From an uncultured Bacteroidales bacterium (GTDB lineage: Bacteria; Bacteroidota; Bacteroidia; Bacteroidales; UBA932): a stretch of DNA of 64,000 nt. The stretch covers positions 62,001 to 126,000 of the forward strand of contig CALUPK010000002.1 of NCBI GenBank assembly GCA_944322575.1, read 5' to 3'. Under the pieces are notes generated by a model that did not search any database, had not been told where the DNA came from, and worked only from the letters and a program-made list of their open reading frames with translations. The position numbers and the translations under genes were made by a program. Shown piece by piece: positions 51,228 to 59,713 of the stretch (position 1 is its first letter; each line of letters starts with the position of its first letter).

Positions 51228-52355
51228 TTACTCTACTGCTGTCAAGCCGAAAGAGACGGAGTATGCAGCTTCAGTGCTGATAAATGCGTCTATCAGTTCT
51301 TTCAGGGCCTCGGTCATGATGGTATAGTTGGTCTCGTCGATCATCCCGGCGAATTCAGGGGAAAGAATGGAGGCGATGTGCTTTACAGTCTCTGCGTCCA
51401 TGCTGCTTATATATGCCTTGAGGATATCAATGGCACCTGTGAGCATAGGGATGTAAGGAGATACGATACTCTGGTCAGCTGTGAGAGTCAGTTTGCCGTC
51501 ACCGGTCTCATAGATGAGGGGAACGGTAATGCTCTGGGGATTGTCGAAGAACTCCTTGAGCTGAAGTGCGGCCACTAAATCTCCGTAGGTGGTGCTTATG
51601 GCGGAGAACAGGATGGTGGTCACGGACTTGGGCATATAGAGATTGAGTATCTTGTTCTCAGGTCTTATGTAGTAGGCGATGATGTCGTTGATTTCGGATT
51701 CACTTACATCGGGGTTGGTGCTTCCGGTGCGCAGGTATCCGTCAGCAGTCAGTTCTACATAACTTTCCTGAAGGGACTCGTCAGAGGAGATGATGGAGTT
51801 TATCATCTCGTTGAGAGCTGCGACTATATCGGCTGTCCTGATCTCCGGTCCGGACATACCGGGAATCAGGCCGCTGAGGTCGATGGTCTCTAAGTCGGGA
51901 TGGGAAAAGGCCAATGTGACATTACTGAGAGTCCACTTTCCCGGAATGCCGGGGACTGTGATGTTCTCATTGATGGAGATGGCGGCAATACTTGATTCGC
52001 CAGTCAAGCCCTCTATGGAAACAGTGCGGTCATCGATAGAAGTCTCGCCGGAGAATGCTGCGCCGGCTGCGGACTTTGTATTGTCATCGGTTGTCAGGAT
52101 CGCAGGAATCTTGACTTCAGGCTGGCCGTTGATGAACCCGCTGAGGGTAATCTCGCATTCGTTGTCTGAGATTACGTTTATAGCAATCATGGCGGATTCG
52201 TAGTCCGAAAGAGACACTTCATGACCGTTGACGGTTATGACTGTCCCGCTGTCTACCGTGTACTGTCCGTTATAGACAGTGTAGTCTGTTTTCTTCTCGC
52301 AGGAGAAGAGCAGCAGCGCTGAGGCTGCAATTAAAAACAACTTTCTCATACTCAT
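51228..52355 (-). CDS. Lipoprotein, DUF4925-like
   Basis: 375 aa. Lipoprotein signal MRKLFLIAASALLLFSC; the ATG at 52355 overlaps the preceding stop (ATGA) and is therefore preferred over the ATG two codons later. The mature protein is rich in beta strands with repeated patterns of the form GxxTLSNVTLAF/IDLSGLIPG and no catalytic motif. It resembles its upstream neighbour in layout: a small N-terminal strand domain that mentions an INGxxxxL-like or VNGHEVSL element, then a longer domain with helices near the end. Likely a surface or periplasmic structural lipoprotein. The DUF assignment is from memory and tentative. Confidence 0.65.
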   Translation of the reverse strand: MSMRKLFLIAASALLLFSCEKKTDYTVYNGQYTVDSGTVITVNGHEVSLSDYESAMIAINVISDNECEITLSGFINGQPEVKIPAILTTDDNTKSAAGAAFSGETSIDDRTVSIEGLTGESSIAAISINENITVPGIPGKWTLSNVTLAFSHPDLETIDLSGLIPGMSGPEIRTADIVAALNEMINSIISSDESLQESYVELTADGYLRTGSTNPDVSESEINDIIAYYIRPENKILNLYMPKSVTTILFSAISTTYGDLVAALQLKEFFDNPQSITVPLIYETGDGKLTLTADQSIVSPYIPMLTGAIDILKAYISSMDAETVKHIASILSPEFAGMIDETNYTIMTEALKELIDAFISTEAAYSVSFGLTAVE

Positions 52356-53389
52356 ATTCTTGACAATAGGAACTCTAATCTAAATTCAGTGGATGGCATG
52401 GCAAGCGCAGCACTCAGCAGTGTCACCGTGGACTGTATCTGTCCGAATGTATCCCGGTCTATTTCGCCGAGGGGACTGCCTGCGGATATGTAGTCCTCAT
52501 AGGTCATACTGTTCAGGTAGGAGGATATCAGTTCTGCAATGGGGGCTGCAGCAGCGCGGTCGAGGCCTATGCTGAGGCGGCTGCCGTCCTCAGTTCCGGA
52601 GTAGGTCAGCACAAGCTCTGCCGGCGATACTGACAGGCCTATGCCGTCTGTGATGGTCTTCCGCAGGTATAGATGCAGGCGCTGTGTGTCGTACTCAGTC
52701 CAGTATTGCACGACTCCGCTCAGGAGCGGCTCTATCATCGGATCTATATCTCCGTTCCATGATATGCTGACGTAGCCGGAGTGGTCCAGTTCTATCTGGC
52801 GCAGCTCTGCGGTGAGAGGAGTGATGACAGACTTGGCTAAGGAATTGATAAGAGGTACGGCGTCCTCTATGGGAAGGGTAATGCCGCCTATCGTGATTTC
52901 AGTGACGAGAGGGGATGAGAACGAGAGGTTCATCCCGATCATTCCGTCACTGCCGTAGGCCGGTCTCCAGCGGCCTGTCACTGCAGACATCCTGTTGTCA
53001 GTGATGCTCAGGGTGATATCTCCGTTGCGGACGTTTCCGGATATGTAGATCTCCCGGTCGGGGCTGTAGTAGTATGGCTCGGAGGAGTAGAATCTGTACT
53101 TGCTTCCGGACTCTTTCGCCACGTCGGCAGTCATGGAGAAACTGTCGATACCGGGCAGCAGGCTGTCTATGCGGATGACTGCATGGTCTTCATTCGTGGC
53201 GGTTACTGTAACGGAGCTGCCGGGCCAGTCCGCGAGATTGATGATGATGCCGTTTATCTGCACACTCTGGTCTCCTAAAGCGTACTCGCCCTCGATAGCT
53301 GTGGCAGGGGACACCTGACAGCCGGTCAGCAGGGGGGTGATGGCTGCTGCTGCTGTAACCAATAACTTGTAAATGCGTTTCATCGTCAT
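52352..53389 (-). CDS. Lipoprotein, related in layout to its downstream neighbour
   Basis: 345 aa. The ATG at 53389 overlaps the symporter stop (ATGA) and gives a lipoprotein signal ending LLTGC. The early motif SVQINGIIINLADW corresponds in position to ITVNGHEVSLSDY of the next gene, and both end in helical segments with similar length, suggesting a tandem duplication with strong divergence. No enzymatic motif. Function unknown. Overlaps at both ends imply tight translational coupling to its neighbours. Confidence 0.65.
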   Translation of the reverse strand: MTMKRIYKLLVTAAAAITPLLTGCQVSPATAIEGEYALGDQSVQINGIIINLADWPGSSVTVTATNEDHAVIRIDSLLPGIDSFSMTADVAKESGSKYRFYSSEPYYYSPDREIYISGNVRNGDITLSITDNRMSAVTGRWRPAYGSDGMIGMNLSFSSPLVTEITIGGITLPIEDAVPLINSLAKSVITPLTAELRQIELDHSGYVSISWNGDIDPMIEPLLSGVVQYWTEYDTQRLHLYLRKTITDGIGLSVSPAELVLTYSGTEDGSRLSIGLDRAAAAPIAELISSYLNSMTYEDYISAGSPLGEIDRDTFGQIQSTVTLLSAALAMPSTEFRLEFLLSRI

Positions 53390-54636
53390 ATAGTGAGCTT
53401 TTCTCCTTCCGAACGGGCCACAATGACTGCGCCGCAGAGGTCGCCGTATACATTGAGGCAAGTCCGGGGCATCTCACAGATCTGCTGTACTGCAAGAATT
53501 ATACCGACACCCTCGAGCGGCAGCCCCACAGCATTGAAGACAATGGCCATCATAACTATTCCGGCCATCGGTATGCCGGCGGAGCCTACTGCCGCGAGCA
53601 GGGATGTGAGGACGATGGTGATTTCCTGGCCGACAGTAAGGTGTATGCCGTAAAGCTGGGCTATGAAGATTGCGGAGACGCATTCGAAGAGAGCTGTGCC
53701 GTTCATATTCACTGTGCTGCCGAGCGAGAGTGTCAGACCGGCCAGGCGCTCCGATACCCCGCACTGCTCCTGGGTGTACCGTATGGACAGCGGCAGTGTG
53801 GCGCTGGATGAGCAGGTGGTGAATGCTGTGAGCAGAGGGGTGGATACCTTGCGCATGTGCCTGTAGGGATTGACTCTTGCCAATCCCCATACAGTGGCTG
53901 GAAGGACAAGTCCTCCGTGTATCAGACAGCCGGCCCATACTGTCAGTACGAAGAGACCGAGGCCTTTGACGATGTCCACAAGGGATTCGGGATGGCCGGC
54001 CTGGGCTCCTATCATGCAGGCCATTACGGAGAAGATTCCTATCGGTGTGAGCCGGATGATGAACATAGTCACCTTCATGATGAGCTCATAGACGGCGGTG
54101 AAGAAGTCAAGGAGTATGGTGTAATGTCTCTTTTCGAGTTTAGTGGAAAAGATGCCGAGGACTATCATGAAGAATATAATCGGCAGGATATTTCCGTCAG
54201 CCATGGCTGCGAAGACATTGGATGGGACTATGCCGGTGAGCTGGTCCACCATGTTGATTTCCTGAGTAGCGATTCCCCCTGCATCGCCCTGCAGCACTAC
54301 GTCTTTGCCTACTCCGGGCTTTATCGTGGATACGAGAACCAGCCCGATGACGATAGCGGTGACAGTGGTGCAGAGATAGTATCCGAGTGTCTTGCCGAGG
54401 ACTCTTCCGAGGTTTCCTCCGGCCATGCCGGCTACACCGATGAATATGGATGAGGCTATCAGCGGTATGACTATCATGTTCAGGGCATTGAGGAACAGGT
54501 CGCCTATCCATTCGATATATCCGGTCCAGTGAGGCAGGAATATGCCGAATACAGCTCCCAATGCTATGCCTATGAGTATTTGCCAGTGGAGGGCTATGCG
54601 GATGCCCCTGCGTTTTCCTGATGATTCTCTGTTCAT
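53386..54636 (-). CDS. Dicarboxylate/amino acid:cation symporter (DAACS family)
   Basis: 416 aa membrane protein of the GltP/DctA/glutamate-transporter fold. Eight transmembrane helices and two hairpin loops are expected; the serine-rich hairpin TCSSSATLPLSIRYTQE and the substrate/Na region SLGSTVNMNGTALFE are clear. It imports glutamate, aspartate or C4-dicarboxylates with H+ or Na+. It overlaps malQ upstream and a lipoprotein downstream by 4 bp each. Confidence 0.92.
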   Translation of the reverse strand: MNRESSGKRRGIRIALHWQILIGIALGAVFGIFLPHWTGYIEWIGDLFLNALNMIVIPLIASSIFIGVAGMAGGNLGRVLGKTLGYYLCTTVTAIVIGLVLVSTIKPGVGKDVVLQGDAGGIATQEINMVDQLTGIVPSNVFAAMADGNILPIIFFMIVLGIFSTKLEKRHYTILLDFFTAVYELIMKVTMFIIRLTPIGIFSVMACMIGAQAGHPESLVDIVKGLGLFVLTVWAGCLIHGGLVLPATVWGLARVNPYRHMRKVSTPLLTAFTTCSSSATLPLSIRYTQEQCGVSERLAGLTLSLGSTVNMNGTALFECVSAIFIAQLYGIHLTVGQEITIVLTSLLAAVGSAGIPMAGIVMMAIVFNAVGLPLEGVGIILAVQQICEMPRTCLNVYGDLCGAVIVARSEGEKLTI

Positions 54637-57299
54637 CTTCTTGACAGTTCTTTTAGTTTTACGGTTAGTCTGCGGTTATTGATGAGATCCTCGACGGGCA
54701 GGTGCATGCGGTATCTCCAGTAGTATTTAGGGACTGACGGCACGTTGATACGCTCGGATGCCGGATCCTGTGCCCTTACGTCCCCGTCCACTGACAGCCA
54801 GTCCTGCAGGGGCAGTATGGTCAGCATGGCCGGTGAAGCTGTGTGCATGCGGATGATGCGCTCACAGAGCCAGGGCTCGCAGTAGTAAGGTGCCTCGCCT
54901 GTCTCGTGGAGTACCTTGTGCCAGAAGTCGGATGATGCTTTGCGGTCCTCTTCCCACCACTGCCTGAGCGTGCTGGTATCATGGGTGCCGGTGGTACACA
55001 CGCTCATGTAAGGATAGCGGGCCGGGTCTCCGAATTCCTCGTGCGGATTCTTGGACATACGGAAGATGTCCAGTGAGAGTATCCTGAGGTCCCGGATGAC
55101 CTCCGGTACGCAGTCCGGTATCATGCCCAGGTCCTCCGCGCAGGTGAGCATATTGGTCGCGGCTGTCACTTCGGGCAGTCTGCGCAGGGCTGACTCCTTC
55201 CAGAATTCATTGTGCCTCTTGTAGAAGAAATGGTCGTAGATCCGGTTGTAGGCTGCTTTATAGTCTTCAGGGAGGTCTCGGTAGGAGTATGTGAACTGGG
55301 CTGATATCTTAGGGTGGAAGAGCCCTTTCCTCTTGCTGTCCTCAAGGAAGAGCACCTCTCCTACGAGGGCCTGGAGACCGTCTTTCACATCGTTCTGGCC
55401 GGGTCCGAAATAGTCTTCTATCTTTCTCTGAGTGTTGAACTCCTCTTTGAGGGTGAAAACCTCGTGCTCATTGCTGTTCAGGTATTTCTGCATCACTTCT
55501 TCGGTATGCTCCCCGAACATTTCCCTAAGTTGCCGGTACCTTATATAAGGTGTCGCGTGGCGTGCGAAGTCAAATCCGAATCCAAATGAGAGAATCTCCT
55601 CATAGCTCATCGGCAGTGCCGGTGAAAAATGCCCCATCAGGCCTTTGGTCTGCTCCTGGGGTATCTCCCAAATCCGGAAGAAGCCCAGCACATGGTCTAT
55701 CCTGTAGGCGTCGAAGTACTCGGACATGTGGCGGAAACGGTCTTTCCACCAGCGGTAACCGTCTGCGGCCATCCTGTCCCAGTCGTAGGTGGGAAAGCCC
55801 CAGTTCTGGCCGTCGGCCGCAAAGTCATCGGGCGGAGCTCCGGCCTGTGAGTCCATGTGGAAGAGCTCAGGAGCGGCCCAGGCGTCAGCGCTGTTTCGGG
55901 TGATGCCTATCGGGATGTCTCCTTTCAGGGCAATGCCCAATGAATGGAGGTACTGTACTGCGTCCGTAAGCTGCCTGTGCAGGTGGTACTGTGTGAAAAT
56001 ATGGAAGGATATCTCCGGATACAGGGGACTGTCCTTCGAGTTGACGCGGGCTATCAGCTCAGGGGTGCAGCGGGAGTCCTCTCCCCATCGGGAGAAGTCT
56101 GCGGTGCCGTGGCTGTCCCTAAGTGCGCAGAAAGTGCAGTAGGGCAGGAGCCAGGATTTGTTGCTGCGGTAAAATGAAAGGAACTTCGGTTCGGCGAAGG
56201 TGTCCTCCCTGTAGGTCTCGAACTGTATTCTGAGGTATTTGTTCTTCAGTGCAAGTACTTTCTCGTAATCTATGGCCGGGAGGGCCTCCAAGGCCTTACG
56301 CTCACGGGCGAAAGCGGAGCGCTGTCCGGGGTTTTTGAGCGGGCCTATGGCTGTGATATTGACAAATATGGGGTGCAGGGCCATAACGGTGATGCCGCCA
56401 TAGGGATAGGAGTCAGTCCAGGTGCCGGTGGAGGTAGTGTCGTTGACCGGCAGAATCTGGATGACACTCTGGCCTATAGCGCGGATCCAGTCTCCGAAGA
56501 CCTTGAGGTCGGTGAAGTCGCCGATGCCGCAGCTGTTCTGTGTCCTGAGGGCAAATATCGGTATGGCAGTTCCGGAGAAGCGGGGTCTGTCTATGGGGAA
56601 TGCGGCTTGGGAATATTCTACGGACCAGGTCTGGTGAGGGGTGATGTTGCCCGGAAGATTTAGAACCCGGTTCTCCCTGTTCTCCCAGACGGTACTGTTA
56701 TTTGATGGATTGCGCTTGATGAATTTGAATTCTATGCGCCGTCCTATATCAGCGGCAGAAAGGTGAATTGCCCAGCGGGAACCGTGTACCGGAGTCATCT
56801 CCATCGCCTTGGCAGGATTCCATCCGCCTAAGAGGGGGGAATCTCCGCAGATACCTATGACGCAGTCTGGCTCTACGGCAGGAGCCGTGACACGGATGAT
56901 GACTTCGCGGGAGTGAATATGGGTCTGGGTGGATTCCTGATGGGCGTGGGAGTAGAATATCTCGGAGAAGGGTGCAGTCAGAAAAGGTGCAGTCTCCGAG
57001 TTGCCCTGCCATTCATCATTGAAGAAAAGCTCGCGCGATGCGCTGTTGAGGCCGATGACCCTTTCCGAACCGGCCTCGTAAAAGGTGCTGCCGTCTCCAG
57101 ATCTGACGAAGTACCTGTATGTCAGGATTCTCTCTTCGAGATCAGATAACTTGATGTCGCATTTCCAGTAATTGTCAGGTGAATAGTTCATCGGAACGGC
57201 GCGTGCCGGATCACCGCCTCCTAATTCGGGAAGAGAGCCTGCGATGTAGAGGTTCTGTCCCCAGACGGTACGGAAGTTGATGGAAAAATGAAGGATCAT
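54633..57299 (-). CDS. malQ: 4-alpha-glucanotransferase with two N-terminal CBM20 domains
   Basis: 888 aa from ATG 57299 (MILHFSINFRT). Two starch-binding CBM20-type domains (~1-110 and ~125-225; LYIAGSLPELGGG and IGICGDSPLLGGWNPAKAM) precede a GH77 domain. Catalytic-region motifs: FDAYRIDHVLGFFRIW (nucleophile Asp), AEDLGMIP (acid-base Glu) and GTHDTSTLRQWW. This CBM20-CBM20-GH77 layout is the one shared by Bacteroidota MalQ and plant DPE2. It transfers maltooligosaccharide chains and probably works with the permease/SusC genes at the right end of the window. Coupled to the symporter gene. Confidence 0.94.
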   Translation of the reverse strand: MILHFSINFRTVWGQNLYIAGSLPELGGGDPARAVPMNYSPDNYWKCDIKLSDLEERILTYRYFVRSGDGSTFYEAGSERVIGLNSASRELFFNDEWQGNSETAPFLTAPFSEIFYSHAHQESTQTHIHSREVIIRVTAPAVEPDCVIGICGDSPLLGGWNPAKAMEMTPVHGSRWAIHLSAADIGRRIEFKFIKRNPSNNSTVWENRENRVLNLPGNITPHQTWSVEYSQAAFPIDRPRFSGTAIPIFALRTQNSCGIGDFTDLKVFGDWIRAIGQSVIQILPVNDTTSTGTWTDSYPYGGITVMALHPIFVNITAIGPLKNPGQRSAFARERKALEALPAIDYEKVLALKNKYLRIQFETYREDTFAEPKFLSFYRSNKSWLLPYCTFCALRDSHGTADFSRWGEDSRCTPELIARVNSKDSPLYPEISFHIFTQYHLHRQLTDAVQYLHSLGIALKGDIPIGITRNSADAWAAPELFHMDSQAGAPPDDFAADGQNWGFPTYDWDRMAADGYRWWKDRFRHMSEYFDAYRIDHVLGFFRIWEIPQEQTKGLMGHFSPALPMSYEEILSFGFGFDFARHATPYIRYRQLREMFGEHTEEVMQKYLNSNEHEVFTLKEEFNTQRKIEDYFGPGQNDVKDGLQALVGEVLFLEDSKRKGLFHPKISAQFTYSYRDLPEDYKAAYNRIYDHFFYKRHNEFWKESALRRLPEVTAATNMLTCAEDLGMIPDCVPEVIRDLRILSLDIFRMSKNPHEEFGDPARYPYMSVCTTGTHDTSTLRQWWEEDRKASSDFWHKVLHETGEAPYYCEPWLCERIIRMHTASPAMLTILPLQDWLSVDGDVRAQDPASERINVPSVPKYYWRYRMHLPVEDLINNRRLTVKLKELSRR

Positions 57300-57310
57300 C
57301 GTTTGGATTT

Positions 57311-57342
57311 TTTGCAAAATTATTGAAAAATCCTTAATTTTA
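57311..57342 (+). promoter_or_regulatory. Predicted promoter of the membrane protein/LytS operon
   Basis: TTTG at 57311-57314, a 20-bp spacer, then TAATTTTA at 57335-57342 (last base off consensus). It is 11 bp before the ATG at 57354 and overlaps the divergent malQ -7 box. Confidence 0.45.
57315..57322 (-). promoter_or_regulatory. Predicted -7 box for malQ
   Basis: TAATTTTG on the minus strand, exact consensus, 15 bp before the malQ ATG. It abuts the -33 box of the divergent operon, so the two promoters may compete. Confidence 0.5.
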
Positions 57343-57353
57343 CAGAAATATCT

Positions 57354-57758
57354 ATGACTATGAAGCGGTTTTTCTCACGATCGGATAATGCCCGGAGGGA
57401 CATCCTGAGGGCGAACGTCATAGTTCTGCTTTTCGTTCTGGCACATGCCCTTGTGTGCCTTTTCCTTCATGATACCAAAGTCGGGGACGGGATATTTCTG
57501 ACATGCCTTACGATAGGCATGGTATTCGCTCTGATCAAGTTCTATGGGGCTACGTTCGATGTGTTTCTCGGTCTGGCCTTTCTCGCATGTTTTGCCGGCT
57601 TTTACATAGGAACGGAGGGAGCGGGACTGTTGGAAAGATGGGTGCCCTCATGGGGAGTGTGGATCAATGTGATAGTCACTATGATCACTACCGGGCTGCT
57701 CGGAACGGTAGTCATCCTGTTGGTACACAAGAACTGGCATGTCGCGGGCAAGCAGTAA
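57354..57758 (+). CDS. Small polytopic membrane protein preceding LytS-type kinase
   Basis: 134 aa with four predicted membrane helices (around residues 20-37, 44-62, 66-84, 102-125) and a basic N-terminus. No family recognised. Its last 20 bp overlap the start of the histidine kinase gene, so it is almost certainly co-translated with it and may modulate the kinase. Confidence 0.7.
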   Translation: MTMKRFFSRSDNARRDILRANVIVLLFVLAHALVCLFLHDTKVGDGIFLTCLTIGMVFALIKFYGATFDVFLGLAFLACFAGFYIGTEGAGLLERWVPSWGVWINVIVTMITTGLLGTVVILLVHKNWHVAGKQ

Positions 57759-58794
57759 CAATGACAGCCGGGTATCGGTCGTAGACCTCCTGGTAATCAC
57801 TGTCGTCGTGCTCTTTACGAGGATAGTGATAGAGAAGGTGATGCCCATGTTCTATGAGAGTTTCGGCCTTTATTTCGGTGATTTTCTTTTTCAGACACTG
57901 TCCAACTATCCACTTACGTTAGGTGCGGTAGTCGTGGATTTCTTCTTAGTGCGGCTGTTGGTCAAAAAGTTTCCTTATGGCGGCAGGGCCATAGTCCGTT
58001 CGGCAGTGGAGCTCGGTATGATTGCCGTGATGGCGTTTATGGTGTCTGTCCTTATACGGGTGTGGCAGTATCCGTATGTGCTTGACGGTGTAAAATTTTT
58101 CGGGCGCCTTTTCCTATTTTCCTATGTGAGCAATTTTGTATTCAACGCTGTGGTGATTCTGACCGTCGACCTGGTTTTTTATTACCGTTGGTCGAACCGC
58201 AGGGCTGTGGCGGTGGAGGCAGAAAAACAGGCCCGCGCCAACTACCAGTATCAGCTGCTCAAGAGCGAGACCAACCCCCACTTCCTGTTCAACTGTCTCA
58301 ATGTACTTCAATATCTGATACATGAGGACGCTGACCGGGCCAGTGATTATGCGGGGAAACTGGCAGGAGTGTACCGTTACTTCCTAAACTTGGAAAAGCA
58401 TACTCTCGTGATGCTCGAAGAGGAACTGGAGTTTGTAAGCAGGTACTGTGACCTGCTTCGGGAGAGATTCGGCAGCAGCTTCGTGACCGATATCGGGATA
58501 GACCGGAAATATTACGGGACCCGCATCATTCCATGTACCCTCCAGATGATGGTGGAGAATGCCGTAAAGCACAATATTGTCAATTCGGCCAATGAGCTCA
58601 GAATATCTGTCGGGGTGGAAAGAGGACGTATTGTCGTGCGGAACAATCTGAATCCTAAACGTACGGAGCCGGGAGCATCTACCGGTACCGGGCTTCAGAA
58701 CATCAGCCGTCAGTACGAGATTCTTATCGGCCGGCGTGTCGAGGCGGAGAAGACGGACTCGGAATTTATAGTCCGCATACCTCTTGTACGGTAG
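57739..58794 (+). CDS. LytS/YehU-type sensor histidine kinase
   Basis: 351 aa. Four membrane helices in residues ~15-150, then a short coiled linker and a HisKA_5-type kinase core with phospho-acceptor His181 in ETNPHFLFNCLN. The ATP-binding domain has QMMVENAVKHNI (N box) and GASTGTGLQNI (G box). It pairs with a LytTR response regulator; here the regulator is the convergent gene 9 bp away. The start overlaps the upstream membrane protein gene. Confidence 0.9.
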   Translation: MSRASSNNDSRVSVVDLLVITVVVLFTRIVIEKVMPMFYESFGLYFGDFLFQTLSNYPLTLGAVVVDFFLVRLLVKKFPYGGRAIVRSAVELGMIAVMAFMVSVLIRVWQYPYVLDGVKFFGRLFLFSYVSNFVFNAVVILTVDLVFYYRWSNRRAVAVEAEKQARANYQYQLLKSETNPHFLFNCLNVLQYLIHEDADRASDYAGKLAGVYRYFLNLEKHTLVMLEEELEFVSRYCDLLRERFGSSFVTDIGIDRKYYGTRIIPCTLQMMVENAVKHNIVNSANELRISVGVERGRIVVRNNLNPKRTEPGASTGTGLQNISRQYEILIGRRVEAEKTDSEFIVRIPLVR

Positions 58795-58803
58795 GTGCAG
58801 CAC

Positions 58804-59565
58804 CTATGCGCCTTCCAACCACTCCATGAAAGACTGCACTCTGTCGCGGGGAACGATGACCGGCTCTATGTTCTTCGGGGACAGGGTGACTTTGAGCCGG
58901 GAATTGAAATATTTGGAGATGGTGTAGATGGAGGATATGCCGACAATGCATTTGCGGGATATCTTGTAGAACCTTGCAGGGTCGACTTCGCTCTCTACGG
59001 AGACTAATGACTCATCGGTCATGTATTGCTTGCCGTCCCGGGTTACTATCCAGGTGGATTTGTCGTTGGAATAGAAGTAGGCGATATCGTTGACGTCAAT
59101 AACTAATATCTGACTTCCTAACTTGATGGTAAAGTGATGCTTGAATGCGGTTCTCGCGTATGCAGTTACGCTCGGGGCTGTCTTGGGAGCAGCTGGATGT
59201 GCGGCTGTTACCCCGCATAACTGCAAGCACCTGTCTACAGATTTCTTGAAATCTTCTTCTTCGACGGGCTTCATCAGATAGTCGATGCACTTGGCCTTGA
59301 ATGCGTCTAAGGCGTAGTCCGCATAAGCGGTGGTAATAATCACCGGGCAAGAGATGTCCGTCTGTCTGAATATCTCGAAACATTTGCCGTCTGACAGTTC
59401 GACGTCCATGAAAACAAGATCGGGAGAGTGTGTCCTGAGATACTTGACGGCCTCATCGACAGAGTCTATCGTTCCCGAAACTGTGAAGTCAGGGAAAAAC
59501 TTGCCTATCAGCCTTTTGAGGATCTGCTGAGCTGGGATTTCGTCTTCTATTATCAGGACTTTCAT
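58804..59565 (-). CDS. LytTR-family response regulator
   Basis: 253 aa from ATG 59565 (MKVLIIEDE). Receiver domain 1-~122 with acceptor Asp54 in FMDVELSDG; LytTR DNA-binding domain ~150-253 (IKLGSQILVIDVNDIAYFYS, KISRKCIVGISSI). It is convergent with the LytS-type kinase instead of co-transcribed, and has its own promoter divergent from the sugar permease gene, whose expression it might control. Confidence 0.93.
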   Translation of the reverse strand: MKVLIIEDEIPAQQILKRLIGKFFPDFTVSGTIDSVDEAVKYLRTHSPDLVFMDVELSDGKCFEIFRQTDISCPVIITTAYADYALDAFKAKCIDYLMKPVEEEDFKKSVDRCLQLCGVTAAHPAAPKTAPSVTAYARTAFKHHFTIKLGSQILVIDVNDIAYFYSNDKSTWIVTRDGKQYMTDESLVSVESEVDPARFYKISRKCIVGISSIYTISKYFNSRLKVTLSPKNIEPVIVPRDRVQSFMEWLEGA

Positions 59566-59574
59566 ACTCGGGCG

Positions 59575-59582
59575 CAAATGTA
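59575..59582 (-). promoter_or_regulatory. Predicted -7 box for the LytTR regulator
   Basis: TACATTTG on the minus strand, exact consensus, 9 bp before the ATG, implying a very short 5' leader. Confidence 0.5.
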
Positions 59583-59677
59583 AGACTTATTTCCCATTTG
59601 TTAAAATAATGTTACAATTCGTCATTGAAATTTAACAGTCCGTCGGAAACTATAATGTTAGAAAGGTATATCGCTTT

Positions 59678-59685
59678 TAATTTTG
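59678..59685 (+). promoter_or_regulatory. Predicted -7 box for the sugar permease/susC operon
   Basis: TAATTTTG, exact consensus, 28 bp before the permease ATG in the 148-bp divergent gap with the LytTR gene. The rest of this gap is A/T-rich with no strong inverted repeat. Confidence 0.5.
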
Positions 59686-59713
59686 AATCCACTTAAAACT
59701 ACACAAAGCCTGT

